Assembly: GCA_018241225.1 (NCBI GenBank)
Contig: JAFEEG010000005.1
Span: 1 to 64,000, forward strand
DNA length: 64,000 nt
Source of the DNA: Pseudomonadota bacterium
Lineage (GTDB): Bacteria; Pseudomonadota; Gammaproteobacteria; Burkholderiales; Burkholderiaceae_C
Direction of reading: 5' to 3'
A program made the translations under genes and the position numbers. Each line of letters begins with the position of its first letter. Within the stretch, counting starts at the first letter, position 1. The notes beneath the pieces are model-generated. The model was not told the origin of the DNA. It saw only the letters and a program-made list of their open reading frames with translations, and did no database searches. Shown one piece after another: positions 25,317 through 34,377 of the stretch.

Positions 25317-27947
25317 TCAGTCCACCGAAGCGGTGGACGCAAGAAAGTCCTGTGCAAAGCGCTGCAGCACGCCGCCGGCTTCGTACACCGACACCTCCTC
25401 GGCCGTGTCGAGCCGGCAGATGACCGGCACGTGCAGCACTTGCCCGTTCGGGCGATGGATGAGCAGGGTGAGTTCGGCGCGCGGCGTGCGCTCACCCTGC
25501 ACATCGTAGGTCTCGGTGCCATCGAGCCCCAGCGTGAGGCGATTGGTGCCGGGCCGGAATTCCAGCGGCAGCACGCCCATGCCGATCAGGTTGGTGCGGT
25601 GGATGCGCTCGAAGCCCTCGGCCACCACCGTCTCCACGCCTGCCAGGCGCACGCCCTTGGCGGCCCAGTCGCGGCTGGAGCCTTGGCCGTAGTCGGCACC
25701 GGCAATCACGATCAGCGGCTGGCGCCGGTTCAGGTAGGTCTCGATGGCCTCCCACATGCGCACCACGCGGCCCTCGGGCTCGATGCGCGCCAGCGACCCC
25801 GCACGCACGCTGCCGTCGGCGTTGCGCACCATCTCGTTCTTCAGCGTGGGGTTGGCGAAGGTGGCGCGCATGGCGGTGAGGTGGTCGCCCCGGTGCGTGG
25901 CGTAGGAATTGAAGTCTTCCTCCGGCAGGCCCATCTTGTGCAGGTACTCGCCGGCGGCCGAATCCATCAGGATGGCGTTGGAAGGCGAGAGGTGGTCGGT
26001 CGTGATGTTGTCGGGCAGCAGGGCCAGCGGCCGCATGCCGCAGAGCGTGCGCGCATTGGCGGCCAGCGCGCCCACGCCCTCGGTGTCCCAGTACGGCGGG
26101 CGGCGGATGTAGGTGGAGGGCGCCCGCCAGTCGTACTGCGGACTCACCGCTTCGCCATCGTCGGCACGAATGGCGAACATCGGCTCATACACCTGGCGGA
26201 ACTGCTCGGGCTTGACGCTGCGGGCGACGATGGCGTCGATCTCCTCGTCGCTGGGCCAGATGTCTTGCAGGCGGACTTCGTTGCCGCCCGAGTCGATGCC
26301 CAGCACGTCCTGCTCGATGTCGAAACGGATGGTGCCCGCAATGGCGTAGGCCACCACCAGCGGCGGCGACGCCAGGAAGGCCTGCTTCGCATACGGGTGG
26401 ATGCGCCCGTCGAAGTTGCGGTTGCCCGAGAGCACGGCCGTTGCGTAGAGGTCGCGGCGGGTGATTTCTTGCTGGATGCTCGGGTCGAGCGCGCCGCTCA
26501 TGCCGTTGCAGGTGGTGCAGGCAAAGGCAACGATGCCAAAGCCCAGCTTCTCCAGCTCCGGCAGGAGGCCGGCCTCCTTCAGGTACAGCTCCACGGCCTT
26601 CGAGCCCGGCGCGAGCGAGCTCTTGACCCAGGGCTTGCGCACCAGGCCGCGTGCGTTGGCATTGCGGGCCAGCAGCGCGGCGGCAATGACGTTGCGCGGA
26701 TTGGAGGTATTGGTGCAACTGGTAATGGCCGCAATGATGACTGCGCCATCGGGCATCAGTCCCTGAGCCTCTTCGGCGCGCGCCTTGTCCAGGTCGACGG
26801 CGATGCCGCGCTCGCGCAGTTGCGAGGTGGGCAGCCGGCGATGCGGGTTGGACGGGCCGGCCATGTTGCGCACGACGCCAGACAGGTCGAAGCTCAACAC
26901 GCGCTCGTACTGCGCGCTCTCGAGGTCGGTGGCCCAGAAACCCGCCGTCTTCGCATACGTCTCGACCAGCTTCACCTGCTCGCTGCTGCGGCCCGTGAGC
27001 CGCAGGTAGTCGAGCGTCTGCTCGTCGATGTAGAACAGCGCGGCGGTGGCGCCGTACTCGGGGCACATGTTGGAGACGGTGGCTCGGTCGCCAATGGACA
27101 GGCTTCGCGCTCCTTCGCCGAAGAACTCGACATACGCGCCCACCACCTTCTCCTTGCGCAGGAACTCGGTCAAGGCCAGGACGATGTCGGTGGCTGTGAT
27201 GCCCGGCTGCCGATGCCCGGTGAGCTGCACGCCCACGATGGTCGGCAGGCGCATCCACGAAGCGCGGCCGAGCATCACGTTCTCGGCCTCCAGGCCGCCC
27301 ACGCCCACCGCGATGACGCCCAGCGCGTCCACGTGCGGCGTGTGGCTGTCGGTGCCCACGCAGGTGTCGGGAAAGGCCACGCCGTCCTGCACGTAGACCA
27401 CCGGCGACATCTTCTCCAGGTTGATCTGGTGCATGATCCCGTTGCCCGCGGGAATCACGTCGACGTTGTCGAAGGCCTTCTTCGTCCACTCGATGAAGTG
27501 GAAGCGGTCTTCGTTGCGGCGGTCCTCGATGGCGCGGTTCTTCGCGAAGGCATCGGGGTCGAACCCGCCGCACTCCACGGCCAGCGAGTGGTCCACGATC
27601 AGTTGCACCGGCACGACCGGGTTCACGGCGGCCGGGTCGCCCCCTTGCGCCGCAATGGCGTCACGCAGGCCGGCCAGGTCCACCAGCGCGGTCTGGCCCA
27701 GGATGTCGTGGCACACCACGCGCACCGGAAACCACGGAAAGTCCAGGTCGCTGCGCCGCTCGATCAGTTGCAGCAGGTACGCGTTCAATTGCGCGGGCTC
27801 GGCGCGGCGCACCAGGTTCTCGGCATGCACGCGCGCCGTGTAGGGCAGGGTGGCCCAGGCGCCGGGGCGCAGTGCATCCACGGCGGCGCGGGCGTTGAAA
27901 TAGTCGAGCGAAGTGCCCGCAAGAGGCTGACGATGGAGATGGTTCAT
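25317..27947 (-). CDS. acnD: Fe/S-dependent 2-methylcitrate dehydratase (AcnD-type aconitase)
   Basis: An 876-residue aconitase-superfamily protein with a [4Fe-4S] cluster. The three cluster Cys appear in ITSCTNTSNP (one) and FACTTCNGMSG (two). Substrate-binding segments include IVDHSLAVECGG, GTDSHTPHVDALGVI and, in the swivelling domain, AGADYGQGSSRDWAAKG. The ATG at 27947 gives MNHLHRQPLAGTSLDYFNARAA, the family N-terminus; nine more upstream codons look spurious. It stands between a Bug gene and prpF in the methylcitrate operon, which favours AcnD over AcnA. It dehydrates 2-methylcitrate. Confidence 0.94.
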   Translation of the reverse strand: MNHLHRQPLAGTSLDYFNARAAVDALRPGAWATLPYTARVHAENLVRRAEPAQLNAYLLQLIERRSDLDFPWFPVRVVCHDILGQTALVDLAGLRDAIAAQGGDPAAVNPVVPVQLIVDHSLAVECGGFDPDAFAKNRAIEDRRNEDRFHFIEWTKKAFDNVDVIPAGNGIMHQINLEKMSPVVYVQDGVAFPDTCVGTDSHTPHVDALGVIAVGVGGLEAENVMLGRASWMRLPTIVGVQLTGHRQPGITATDIVLALTEFLRKEKVVGAYVEFFGEGARSLSIGDRATVSNMCPEYGATAALFYIDEQTLDYLRLTGRSSEQVKLVETYAKTAGFWATDLESAQYERVLSFDLSGVVRNMAGPSNPHRRLPTSQLRERGIAVDLDKARAEEAQGLMPDGAVIIAAITSCTNTSNPRNVIAAALLARNANARGLVRKPWVKSSLAPGSKAVELYLKEAGLLPELEKLGFGIVAFACTTCNGMSGALDPSIQQEITRRDLYATAVLSGNRNFDGRIHPYAKQAFLASPPLVVAYAIAGTIRFDIEQDVLGIDSGGNEVRLQDIWPSDEEIDAIVARSVKPEQFRQVYEPMFAIRADDGEAVSPQYDWRAPSTYIRRPPYWDTEGVGALAANARTLCGMRPLALLPDNITTDHLSPSNAILMDSAAGEYLHKMGLPEEDFNSYATHRGDHLTAMRATFANPTLKNEMVRNADGSVRAGSLARIEPEGRVVRMWEAIETYLNRRQPLIVIAGADYGQGSSRDWAAKGVRLAGVETVVAEGFERIHRTNLIGMGVLPLEFRPGTNRLTLGLDGTETYDVQGERTPRAELTLLIHRPNGQVLHVPVICRLDTAEEVSVYEAGGVLQRFAQDFLASTASVD

Positions 27948-28014
27948 TGCAAACGTGGGCGGCCGATGCCGCACGGGCGCGCGCGCCCGGAATGCTCCGG
28001 GCGCAGGCGCAGGT

Positions 28015-28995
28015 TCAGTCGGCCTTGATGTTGTTGTCTTTCACGACCTTCGCGTAGCGCGGGATCTCGGCCTGGATGAGCTTGCCGAATTCATCGGGCG
28101 TGCCACCCGCGGGCGAAACACCCGTGGGCTCCAGCTTGGCCACCAACTCGGGCGCCTTCAGGCCGTTGTTGAGCGCGGCGTTGATCTTGGCGATCACGGC
28201 CGGCGGCACGCCCTTGGGCGCGATCAGTCCGTGCCAGGCCACGACGTCGTAGTCCTTCAGGCCGTTCGATTCGGCCACCGAAGGAATGTCCGGATAGGCG
28301 CTCTGGCGCTTGGCGGTGGTCACGGCCAGTGCGCGCAGCCGGCCCGACTTCACGTGCGGCATCAGTGCCTCGGTGCCGGCCACCAGCATGTCGACGTTGC
28401 CGGCCACCAGGTCGGTCACGGCCGGGCCCGTGCCCTTGTATGGAACATGCGTGGCCTTCACCTTGGCCATGCCGAACATGTATTCGGTGCTGATGTGAAG
28501 GTGGCTGCCGTTGCCCGCCGATGCGAAGGTCAGCTTGCCGGGGTTCTTGCGGCCGAAATCGAGCAGCTCGTCCAGGTTCTTCGCCTGCACCTTGGCGGGG
28601 TTGATGCACACCACGTAGGCACCTTTGGACAGCTGGATCACCGGCATCATGTCCGCCACCGGGTCGAACTTGAGCTTGTACAGCGATGGGTTGACCGTGT
28701 AGCTTCCGGCCACCAGCAGGAGGGTGTAGCCGTCGGCCGGCGAGTGCAGTGCGATGTCGGTGCCCAGCGTTCCGCCGGCGCCGGGCCGGTTGTCCACCAC
28801 CACCGACTGCCCCAGGCCCTTGCCGAGCAGGTCGGCACCCACGCGAGCGATGAAGTCCGAGCCGCCGCCGGGCGCGAACGGACACACGATGCGAATCGGC
28901 TTGTTGGGATAGTTGTCCTGCGCGCGCGCCACGAATGGCAGTGGAACGCCAAGGCTGGCGATGGCGGCGGAAAAGCTGCGGCGGCTGATCGTCAT
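28015..28995 (-). CDS. Second Bug/TctC substrate-binding protein of the prp operon
   Basis: A 326-residue periplasmic binding protein. It has a short twin-Arg-like signal (TISRRSFSAAIASLGVPLPFVARAQ), then NYPNKPIRIVCPFAPGGGSD, VDNRPGAGGTLGTDIAL and HVPYKGTGPAVTDLVAGNVD. It lies between prpC (141 bases upstream) and acnD (67 bases downstream). Two different Bug receptors in one methylcitrate operon suggest uptake of cycle-related acids from outside; ligand unknown. Confidence 0.9.
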   Translation of the reverse strand: MTISRRSFSAAIASLGVPLPFVARAQDNYPNKPIRIVCPFAPGGGSDFIARVGADLLGKGLGQSVVVDNRPGAGGTLGTDIALHSPADGYTLLLVAGSYTVNPSLYKLKFDPVADMMPVIQLSKGAYVVCINPAKVQAKNLDELLDFGRKNPGKLTFASAGNGSHLHISTEYMFGMAKVKATHVPYKGTGPAVTDLVAGNVDMLVAGTEALMPHVKSGRLRALAVTTAKRQSAYPDIPSVAESNGLKDYDVVAWHGLIAPKGVPPAVIAKINAALNNGLKAPELVAKLEPTGVSPAGGTPDEFGKLIQAEIPRYAKVVKDNNIKAD

Positions 28996-29136
28996 GTCGG
29001 GGGTCTCCGTGTGTTGTCGTGGACGGGCCGCTTTCGGCTTCGCTTTTTCTCGCGTGCGGCCCTGCCAGCATGCTAGTGCGGCGGCAGGTTTCGCGATGAA
29101 AGCAAAGTGAAAGCTTGTGCGGCCCGCGCGTCCCCC

Positions 29137-30309
29137 TTACTGGCGTGCGTCGATCGGCACGAACTGCAGGTCTTGCGGGCCGGTGTAGTTGGCGCTCGGG
29201 CGGATGATCTTGTTGTCGATGCGCTGCTCGATCACATGCGCCGCCCAGCCGCTGGTGCGCGCAATGACGAACAGCGGCGTGAACATCGCGGTGGGCACGC
29301 CCATCATGTGATAGCTCACTGCGCTGAACCAGTCGAGGTTGGGGAACATCTTCTTGGCGTCCCACATGACCGATTCCAGGCGCTGCGCAATGTCGAACAT
29401 CTTGGTCGAGCCGGCCTCCTCCGAGAGCGTCCGGGCCACGCGCTTGATGACCACGTTGCGCGGGTCGCTCACCGTGTACACCGGGTGCCCGAAGCCGATG
29501 ACGACTTCGCGCGCCTCGACCCGGCGGCGGATGTCGGCCTCGGCCTCGTCGGGCGTGTCGTAGCGCTTCTGCACCTCGAAGGCCACCTCGTTCGCGCCGC
29601 CGTGCTTGGGGCCGCGCAGCGCACCGATGGCACCGGCAATGGCCGAGTACATGTCGCTGCCCGTGCCGGCAATGACGCGCGCGGTGAAGGTGGAGGCGTT
29701 GAACTCGTGCTCGGCATACAGGTTCAGCGAGGTGTGCATGGCGCTCACCCAGGCCTGCGAAGGCTTCCTGCCGTGCAGCAGGTGCAGGAAATGGCCGCCG
29801 ATAGAGTCGTCGTCCGTCTCCACCTCGATGCGCTTGCCGTGCGTGCTCCAGCGGTACCAGTACAGCAGCATGGAACCCAGCGAAGCCATGAGCCGGTCGG
29901 CGATCTCGCGGGCGCCGGCCAGGTTGTGGTCGTCCTTCTCGGGCAGGTTGCAGCCCAGTGCGGAAACACCGGTGCGCATCACGTCCATGGGGTGGGCGCT
30001 GGCGGGCAGGCTCTCCAGCGCTTCCTTCACGCTCACGGGCAGCCCGCGCATGGCCTTCAGGCGATTCTTGTAGGCGCGCAACTCCGAGCGCGTGGGCAGC
30101 TTGCCGTGCACCAGCAGGTGGGCGATTTCCTCGAACTCGCAGACCTCGGCGATGTCGAGGATGTCGTAGCCACGGTAGTGCAGGTCGTTGCCGGTGCGGC
30201 CCACGGTGCACAGCGCCGTGTTGCCGGCTGCAACGCCCGACAGGGCGACGGACTTCTTGGGCTTGAACGTGCTTGCGGGCGCGTTGGCCTCGGTGGTGGC
30301 GGAGCTCAT
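29137..30309 (-). CDS. prpC: 2-methylcitrate synthase
   Basis: A 390-residue citrate-synthase-family enzyme condensing propionyl-CoA with oxaloacetate to 2-methylcitrate. Typical PrpC features are [20 protein letters not shown] at the N-terminus, [13 protein letters not shown], the histidine in the substrate loop [14 protein letters not shown], the GFGHPVYT active-site loop and a terminal half with [17 protein letters not shown]. Length is that of PrpC rather than of the longer hexameric GltA. Its start overlaps the thioesterase stop (ATGA). Regulation is probably from the operator shared with the divergent acyl-CoA regulator. Confidence 0.95.
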   Translation of the reverse strand: MSSATTEANAPASTFKPKKSVALSGVAAGNTALCTVGRTGNDLHYRGYDILDIAEVCEFEEIAHLLVHGKLPTRSELRAYKNRLKAMRGLPVSVKEALESLPASAHPMDVMRTGVSALGCNLPEKDDHNLAGAREIADRLMASLGSMLLYWYRWSTHGKRIEVETDDDSIGGHFLHLLHGRKPSQAWVSAMHTSLNLYAEHEFNASTFTARVIAGTGSDMYSAIAGAIGALRGPKHGGANEVAFEVQKRYDTPDEAEADIRRRVEAREVVIGFGHPVYTVSDPRNVVIKRVARTLSEEAGSTKMFDIAQRLESVMWDAKKMFPNLDWFSAVSYHMMGVPTAMFTPLFVIARTSGWAAHVIEQRIDNKIIRPSANYTGPQDLQFVPIDARQ

Positions 30310-30701
30310 GCGTTTTCCTTGTTCAGGTGGGAGCGGTTGATGCGGGCAGGCCGTCCGTTCACGTCGACGGCGACCATTTCGAATACGCCCTTGAGGACTT
30401 CCTTTGCAGGCACGCCGGGCCGGTCCGCCGAGGCCGTTACGCAGACGGTCATGGAGCTGCGGCGCATGCGGCTGACCCGTGCGCGCAAGCTGAGCCGATG
30501 GCCAACCGGCACGGGGCAGAGAAAGTCCGTCCCCGTCACGCCGGCCATCACGACTTCGGCCTGCGCGGCACTGCGGCCGGCCAGGAAGGCGGCCTTGGCC
30601 ATCAGCTGCAGTGCCTGGCCCGCGAACAGCGTGCCGTGGTGGTTGGCATGCGCGGGCAGGACCAGTTCATGCAACTCGGTGCTTGCTGGAAATGTTGTCA
30701 T
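30306..30701 (-). CDS. Hotdog-fold acyl-CoA thioesterase
   Basis: A 131-residue single-domain 4HBT thioesterase (YciA/BFIT type). [24 protein letters not shown] is the substrate helix with the conserved Gly/Asn-type active site, followed by [22 protein letters not shown] and a final strand. It hydrolyses acyl-CoA to acid plus CoA. As the first gene of the propionate operon, coupled to prpC by a 4-base overlap, it may relieve excess propionyl-CoA or short acyl-CoA (inference). The ATG at 30701 marks the start of the domain. Confidence 0.85.
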   Translation of the reverse strand: MTTFPASTELHELVLPAHANHHGTLFAGQALQLMAKAAFLAGRSAAQAEVVMAGVTGTDFLCPVPVGHRLSLRARVSRMRRSSMTVCVTASADRPGVPAKEVLKGVFEMVAVDVNGRPARINRSHLNKENA

Positions 30702-30749
30702 GATTCGCAATTTACGCAGAAAATGGCGCCTGCGTAAGAACTGAAATGG

Positions 30750-30797
30750 CAAATTCCTGCGAAGAGAAAGCAGCGAATTTGCGAAGTTTGCAAATTC
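30750..30797. promoter_or_regulatory. Operator of the short-chain acyl-CoA regulator
   Basis: In the 120-base divergent gap there is a perfect inverted repeat GAATTTGC-N7-GCAAATTC at 30775-30797, which contains TTTGCAAA. A further half-site GCAAATTC stands at 30750-30757. RamB/PrpR-type regulators of actinobacteria bind TTTGCAAA-containing sites, so this is very likely the binding region of the adjacent regulator, covering both promoters. Confidence 0.72.
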
Positions 30798-30821
30798 CGA
30801 GATCGAGCAAGGGAAAGCGAG

Positions 30822-32249
30822 ATGAAGAAGACGTTCATGGGTGTGCGCCTGCGCAAGCTGCGTGCACAGCGGGGCATGTCGCAAGTCGCCCTGGCGCAGG
30901 CGCTGGGCCTGTCGCCCAGCTACCTCAACCAGATCGAGCAGAACCAGCGGCCGCTCACGGTGGCGGTGCTGCTCAAGATCTCCCGCGTGCTGGGCGTGGA
31001 CATCCAGCAGTTTTCGGAAGACGAGGAAGCGCGGTTGGTCGCCGGTCTGCGCGAGGCGCTGTCCGATGCGCCCGAGGCCATTGCCCTGCCCGAGCTGGAA
31101 GAGGTGGCCCGGCAGATGCCCGCGCTGGGCCGCGCCGTGCTCGCGCTGCACCGGCGCAACGCCGAGAGCCAGGAGCGGCTGGAAGCGCTGGCACTGCAAT
31201 TGGGCGATGGTCGCTCCGACCTGCCGGAGTCTCGCGCCATGCCTTTCGAGGCGGTGCGCGACTTCTTCTTTGCCCACCAGAACCACTTCGACGCGCTCGA
31301 TCGCGCGGCCGAATCGCTGGCCGGCGAGGCGCGTGCACAGGGCGCCCCGCTCACCGACTGGCTGGTGCAGCGGCTCAAGAAGAACCACGGGGTGCAGGTG
31401 CTGGTCAGTGCCGACACCACGGGCGACAAGCGGCGCTACGACCCGTCCACCCGCCAGCTTCTGCTGTCGGCCGCGTTGCACCGCAGCCAGCAGGCCTTCC
31501 AGCTGGGCACGCAACTGGCACTGCTGGAAGCGGGCGAGGGCATCGACGCACTGGTCGACGTGCCGCCCTTCACCAGCGACGCACCGGCGCGCCGGCTGGC
31601 ACGCGTGGGCCTGGCCAACTACTTTGCCGGTGCCTTGCTGCTGCCCTATGGCGAGTTCCTGCAGGCGGCCGAATCGCTGCGCTACGACATCGAGCTGCTC
31701 CAGCAGCGCTTTGGCGTCGGCTTCGAGACCGTGTGCCATCGCCTGAGCAGCCTGCAGCGGCCGGGCGCGCCGGGCGTGCCTTTCTTCTTCGTGCGGGTAG
31801 ACCGCGCGGGCAACATCTCCAGGCGCCAGTCGGCCACGCATTTCCACTTCAGCCGCACCGGCGGCACCTGCCCGCTGTGGAACGTGTACGAGGCCTTCGG
31901 CCAGCCCGAACGCATCCTGCCGCAGCTGGCCTCCATGCCCGATGGGCGCCGCTACCTGTGGGTTGCGCGCACCGTGTCGCAAGGGCAGCGCGGCTGGGGG
32001 TCGCCGCGAAGGATCTTCTCCATCGGCCTGGGCTGCGACATCCGTCATGCGCCGCGGCTGGTGTATGCCAAGGGGCTGGACCTGAACGACCCGGAGGCGG
32101 CCACGCCCATCGGCATGGGCTGCAAGGTGTGCGAGCGCGAAGATTGCCTGCAGCGCGCCTTTCCCTTTGTGGGCAAGGCGTTGGACGTGAACGAGGACTA
32201 CAGCCGCTTTGCGCCCTACGGCTCCGCGCCTTCCGTGACGGCTTTGTGA
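30822..32249 (+). CDS. Short-chain acyl-CoA-responsive XRE-type regulator (RamB/PrpR-like)
   Basis: A 475-residue regulator. An XRE helix-turn-helix fills residues about 8-65 (GVRLRKLRAQRGMSQVALAQALGLSPSYLNQIEQNQRPLT). A middle IrrE-N-terminal-like region follows (RYDPSTRQLLLSAALHRSQQAFQLGTQLAL). The C-terminal domain carries conserved cysteines (GGTCPLWNVYEAF, GMGCKVCEREDCLQRAF), as in the RamB/PrpR group that senses short-chain acyl-CoA and has a metal or Fe-S site. It is divergent from the methylcitrate operon and is its likely regulator. No signal or membrane segment. Confidence 0.92.
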   Translation: MKKTFMGVRLRKLRAQRGMSQVALAQALGLSPSYLNQIEQNQRPLTVAVLLKISRVLGVDIQQFSEDEEARLVAGLREALSDAPEAIALPELEEVARQMPALGRAVLALHRRNAESQERLEALALQLGDGRSDLPESRAMPFEAVRDFFFAHQNHFDALDRAAESLAGEARAQGAPLTDWLVQRLKKNHGVQVLVSADTTGDKRRYDPSTRQLLLSAALHRSQQAFQLGTQLALLEAGEGIDALVDVPPFTSDAPARRLARVGLANYFAGALLLPYGEFLQAAESLRYDIELLQQRFGVGFETVCHRLSSLQRPGAPGVPFFFVRVDRAGNISRRQSATHFHFSRTGGTCPLWNVYEAFGQPERILPQLASMPDGRRYLWVARTVSQGQRGWGSPRRIFSIGLGCDIRHAPRLVYAKGLDLNDPEAATPIGMGCKVCEREDCLQRAFPFVGKALDVNEDYSRFAPYGSAPSVTAL

Positions 32250-32336
32250 CATACGGCTGACACACGGCGGCCCCAGCATTGCGGCCAGGCGCCCGCTGGC
32301 GGCTGCCGCTATGCCCTCCCAGGAATTCCCGCCACC

Positions 32337-33389
32337 GTGCCTGTCTCTTTCAATGAAGCCGCCACCGCGAACTACGGCGGCGACGAAGCGGGCCTGATCT
32401 GCGGCTTTGTCTTCGGTCCGGGCGGTATCGGCCGTGCCTTGTCGTCCGCCGCCGCGGCGGACTGGCTTGCGCATGGGCGCCCGGCACCCGACGAGGCCGC
32501 GCCCGGTTTCGCCTGGCTGCACTTCAACCTGGCGCAGGTGGGGGCGGAGCGTTGGCTGGCGCGGCATGCGCAGCTCGCGCCCGATTTCTTCGAGATGCTG
32601 CGCGACGGCGTGTTCTCCACGCGCATAGAGCGTGCGGACGAGTCGCTCACGGCCGTCATCAACGACGTGCACTTCGACTTCGAGCTCGATGCGTCCGACA
32701 TCTCCACGCTGTGGATCAGCGTGGACCGGCGCCTGGTGGTCACCGGCCGGCGGCACCCGCTGCGCTCGGTCGACAACCTGCGCACGGCAGTCAATCGCGG
32801 CGAGGCTTTCCGCTCTACCGCCGATCTTCTGGAGCGGCTCATGCGTACCCAGGCCGATGTGCTTGTGGGCATCGTGCGCTCGGTGACCGAGCACGTCGAC
32901 CGCATCGAAGACCAGTTGCTGGCCGGCCGCCTGGTGGCCAAGCGAGCGCGCCTGGGCGGCCTGCGCCGGCTGCTGGTGCGCCTGCAGCGGCTGCTGGCGC
33001 CAGAGCCCGCGGCGCTGTTCCGATTGCTGCAGAACCCGCCGGACTGGATGGCGCAGGGCGACGTGCAGGAGCTGCGCGCTGCCACCGAAGAGTTTTCGGT
33101 GGTGCTGCGCGACATGCAGTCGCTGCAGGAACGCATCAAGCTCCTGCAGGAAGAAATTGCCGCCAGCGTGAACGAGGACAACAACCGCAGCCTGTTCGTG
33201 CTGACCATCGTGACGGTGCTGGCATTGCCCATCAACATCCTGGCCGGCCTGTTCGGCATGAATGTGGGCGGCATTCCGCTGTCGGACAACCCGCACGGGT
33301 TCTGGGTGCTGGTGGCGCTGGTGTTCGCCTTTACCGTGGGCGCTGGCTGGATCGTGCTGCGCCGTCATCTGAAGGACCGGCAAGGCTGA
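32337..33389 (+). CDS. CorA/ZntB-family metal ion transporter
   Basis: A 350-residue inner-membrane transporter of the CorA superfamily, which moves divalent cations (Mg2+, or Zn2+ export for ZntB). It has a cytoplasmic alpha/beta domain, a long coiled helix rich in Leu, Gln and Glu (residues about 200-290), and two C-terminal membrane helices with the signature LFGMNVGGIP between them. The start is GTG at 32337, with AGGAA about 11 bases upstream; the nearby ATG at 32311 is in another frame. The short loop after GMN fits ZntB-like members as well as CorA, so the metal is undecided. Confidence 0.87.
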   Translation: MPVSFNEAATANYGGDEAGLICGFVFGPGGIGRALSSAAAADWLAHGRPAPDEAAPGFAWLHFNLAQVGAERWLARHAQLAPDFFEMLRDGVFSTRIERADESLTAVINDVHFDFELDASDISTLWISVDRRLVVTGRRHPLRSVDNLRTAVNRGEAFRSTADLLERLMRTQADVLVGIVRSVTEHVDRIEDQLLAGRLVAKRARLGGLRRLLVRLQRLLAPEPAALFRLLQNPPDWMAQGDVQELRAATEEFSVVLRDMQSLQERIKLLQEEIAASVNEDNNRSLFVLTIVTVLALPINILAGLFGMNVGGIPLSDNPHGFWVLVALVFAFTVGAGWIVLRRHLKDRQG

Positions 33390-33480
33390 AGCCCGCCCCG
33401 GCGTGGCGCGCCCGCGACGTCACTCAAGCTTCATGGCTTCGACACGGCAACGACACCGATGGACGCAACCATGAGTGTCC

Positions 33481-34377
33481 ATGCAACGCGATGACGCTTT
33501 TCTTGCCGCCTGGCGTGACACGGCCGCATCGGACCCGCTGGACGGCGGCGGGGCGGATGACATCGTCACGCGCCCGCCACAACGCTTTCGCACGCTGTGG
33601 ATCTCGGATCTGCACCTGGGAACGCCCGGCTGCCAGGCGCGCGCGCTGCTCGACTTCCTCAAGCACACCGAGTGCGAGACGCTGTTCCTGGTGGGCGACA
33701 TCATCGACGGCTGGCAGCTGCGCCGGCAGTGGTACTGGCCGCAGGCGCACAACGACGTCATCCAGAAGCTGCTGCGCAAGGCGCGCCGCGGCACGCGGGT
33801 GATCTTCGTGCCGGGCAACCACGACGAGTTCGCGCGCAAGTACATCAACCACACCTTCGGCGGCGTGGAAGTGGCCGAAGAATGGGTGCACGAGACGGCC
33901 GACGGCCGCAAGCTGTGGATCATTCACGGCGACCTGTTCGACGGCGTGATCCAGTGCGCCAAGTGGCTGGCCCACGTGGGCGACACGCTGTATGAGTTCA
34001 CGCTCAAGCTCAACCGGCACCTGAACTCGCTGCGCGCACGCATGGGCCTGCCCTACTGGTCGCTTTCCAAGTACCTCAAGCTCAAGGTCAAGCGCGCCGT
34101 GAGCTACGTGGGCGACTTCGAGAACGCCGTGGCCCGCGAGGCGCGCAAGCGCGGCCTGCAGGGGGTGGTGTGCGGGCACATCCACCATGCGGAGCTGCGC
34201 GACATCGACGGCGTGCTGTATGCCAACGACGGCGACTGGGTGGAAAGCCTCACCGCGCTGGCCGAGCATGCGGATGGCCGCCTGGAGATATTGCAGTGGG
34301 CGCAAGAGATGCCGGTGCTGACCAAGGCGGCCGAGCGCGCGGCCCGTGCGGCAGCAGCAGCGGCGCAGCACGCTTGA
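33481..34377 (+). CDS. Calcineurin-like phosphoesterase, PlcP-type phospholipase C or LpxH-like hydrolase
   Basis: A 298-residue metallophosphoesterase. Metal ligands are visible in WISDLHLGTPGCQ, LVGDIIDGWQLRRQWYWPQAHND, VPGNHDEFARKY, VIHGDLFD-type WIIHGDLFDG, and VVCGHIHHAELRD. These full-length patterns resemble the PlcP enzymes that degrade phospholipids to diacylglycerol under phosphate starvation; databases often label such proteins UDP-2,3-diacylglucosamine diphosphatase. The stop overlaps the TTG start of a diacylglycerol-glycosyltransferase-like gene, the same pair seen in lipid-remodelling loci, which supports PlcP. The ATG at 33481 is used; a GTG at 33475 is possible. Confidence 0.83.
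   Translation: MQRDDAFLAAWRDTAASDPLDGGGADDIVTRPPQRFRTLWISDLHLGTPGCQARALLDFLKHTECETLFLVGDIIDGWQLRRQWYWPQAHNDVIQKLLRKARRGTRVIFVPGNHDEFARKYINHTFGGVEVAEEWVHETADGRKLWIIHGDLFDGVIQCAKWLAHVGDTLYEFTLKLNRHLNSLRARMGLPYWSLSKYLKLKVKRAVSYVGDFENAVAREARKRGLQGVVCGHIHHAELRDIDGVLYANDGDWVESLTALAEHADGRLEILQWAQEMPVLTKAAERAARAAAAAAQHA

Noticed and set aside
24255..28028. A plus-strand open frame of over 1200 codons across prpF and acnD
   Set aside because: It is antisense to two clearly conserved genes. Its translation is rich in His, Ala, Gly and Arg, the usual shadow of GC-rich coding sequence, with no recognisable domain.
33417..33434. A possible Pho box before the PlcP-like gene (ACGTCAC and GCTTCAT 11 bases apart)
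   Set aside because: Each unit matches only four of seven consensus positions, so it is not distinguishable from chance.
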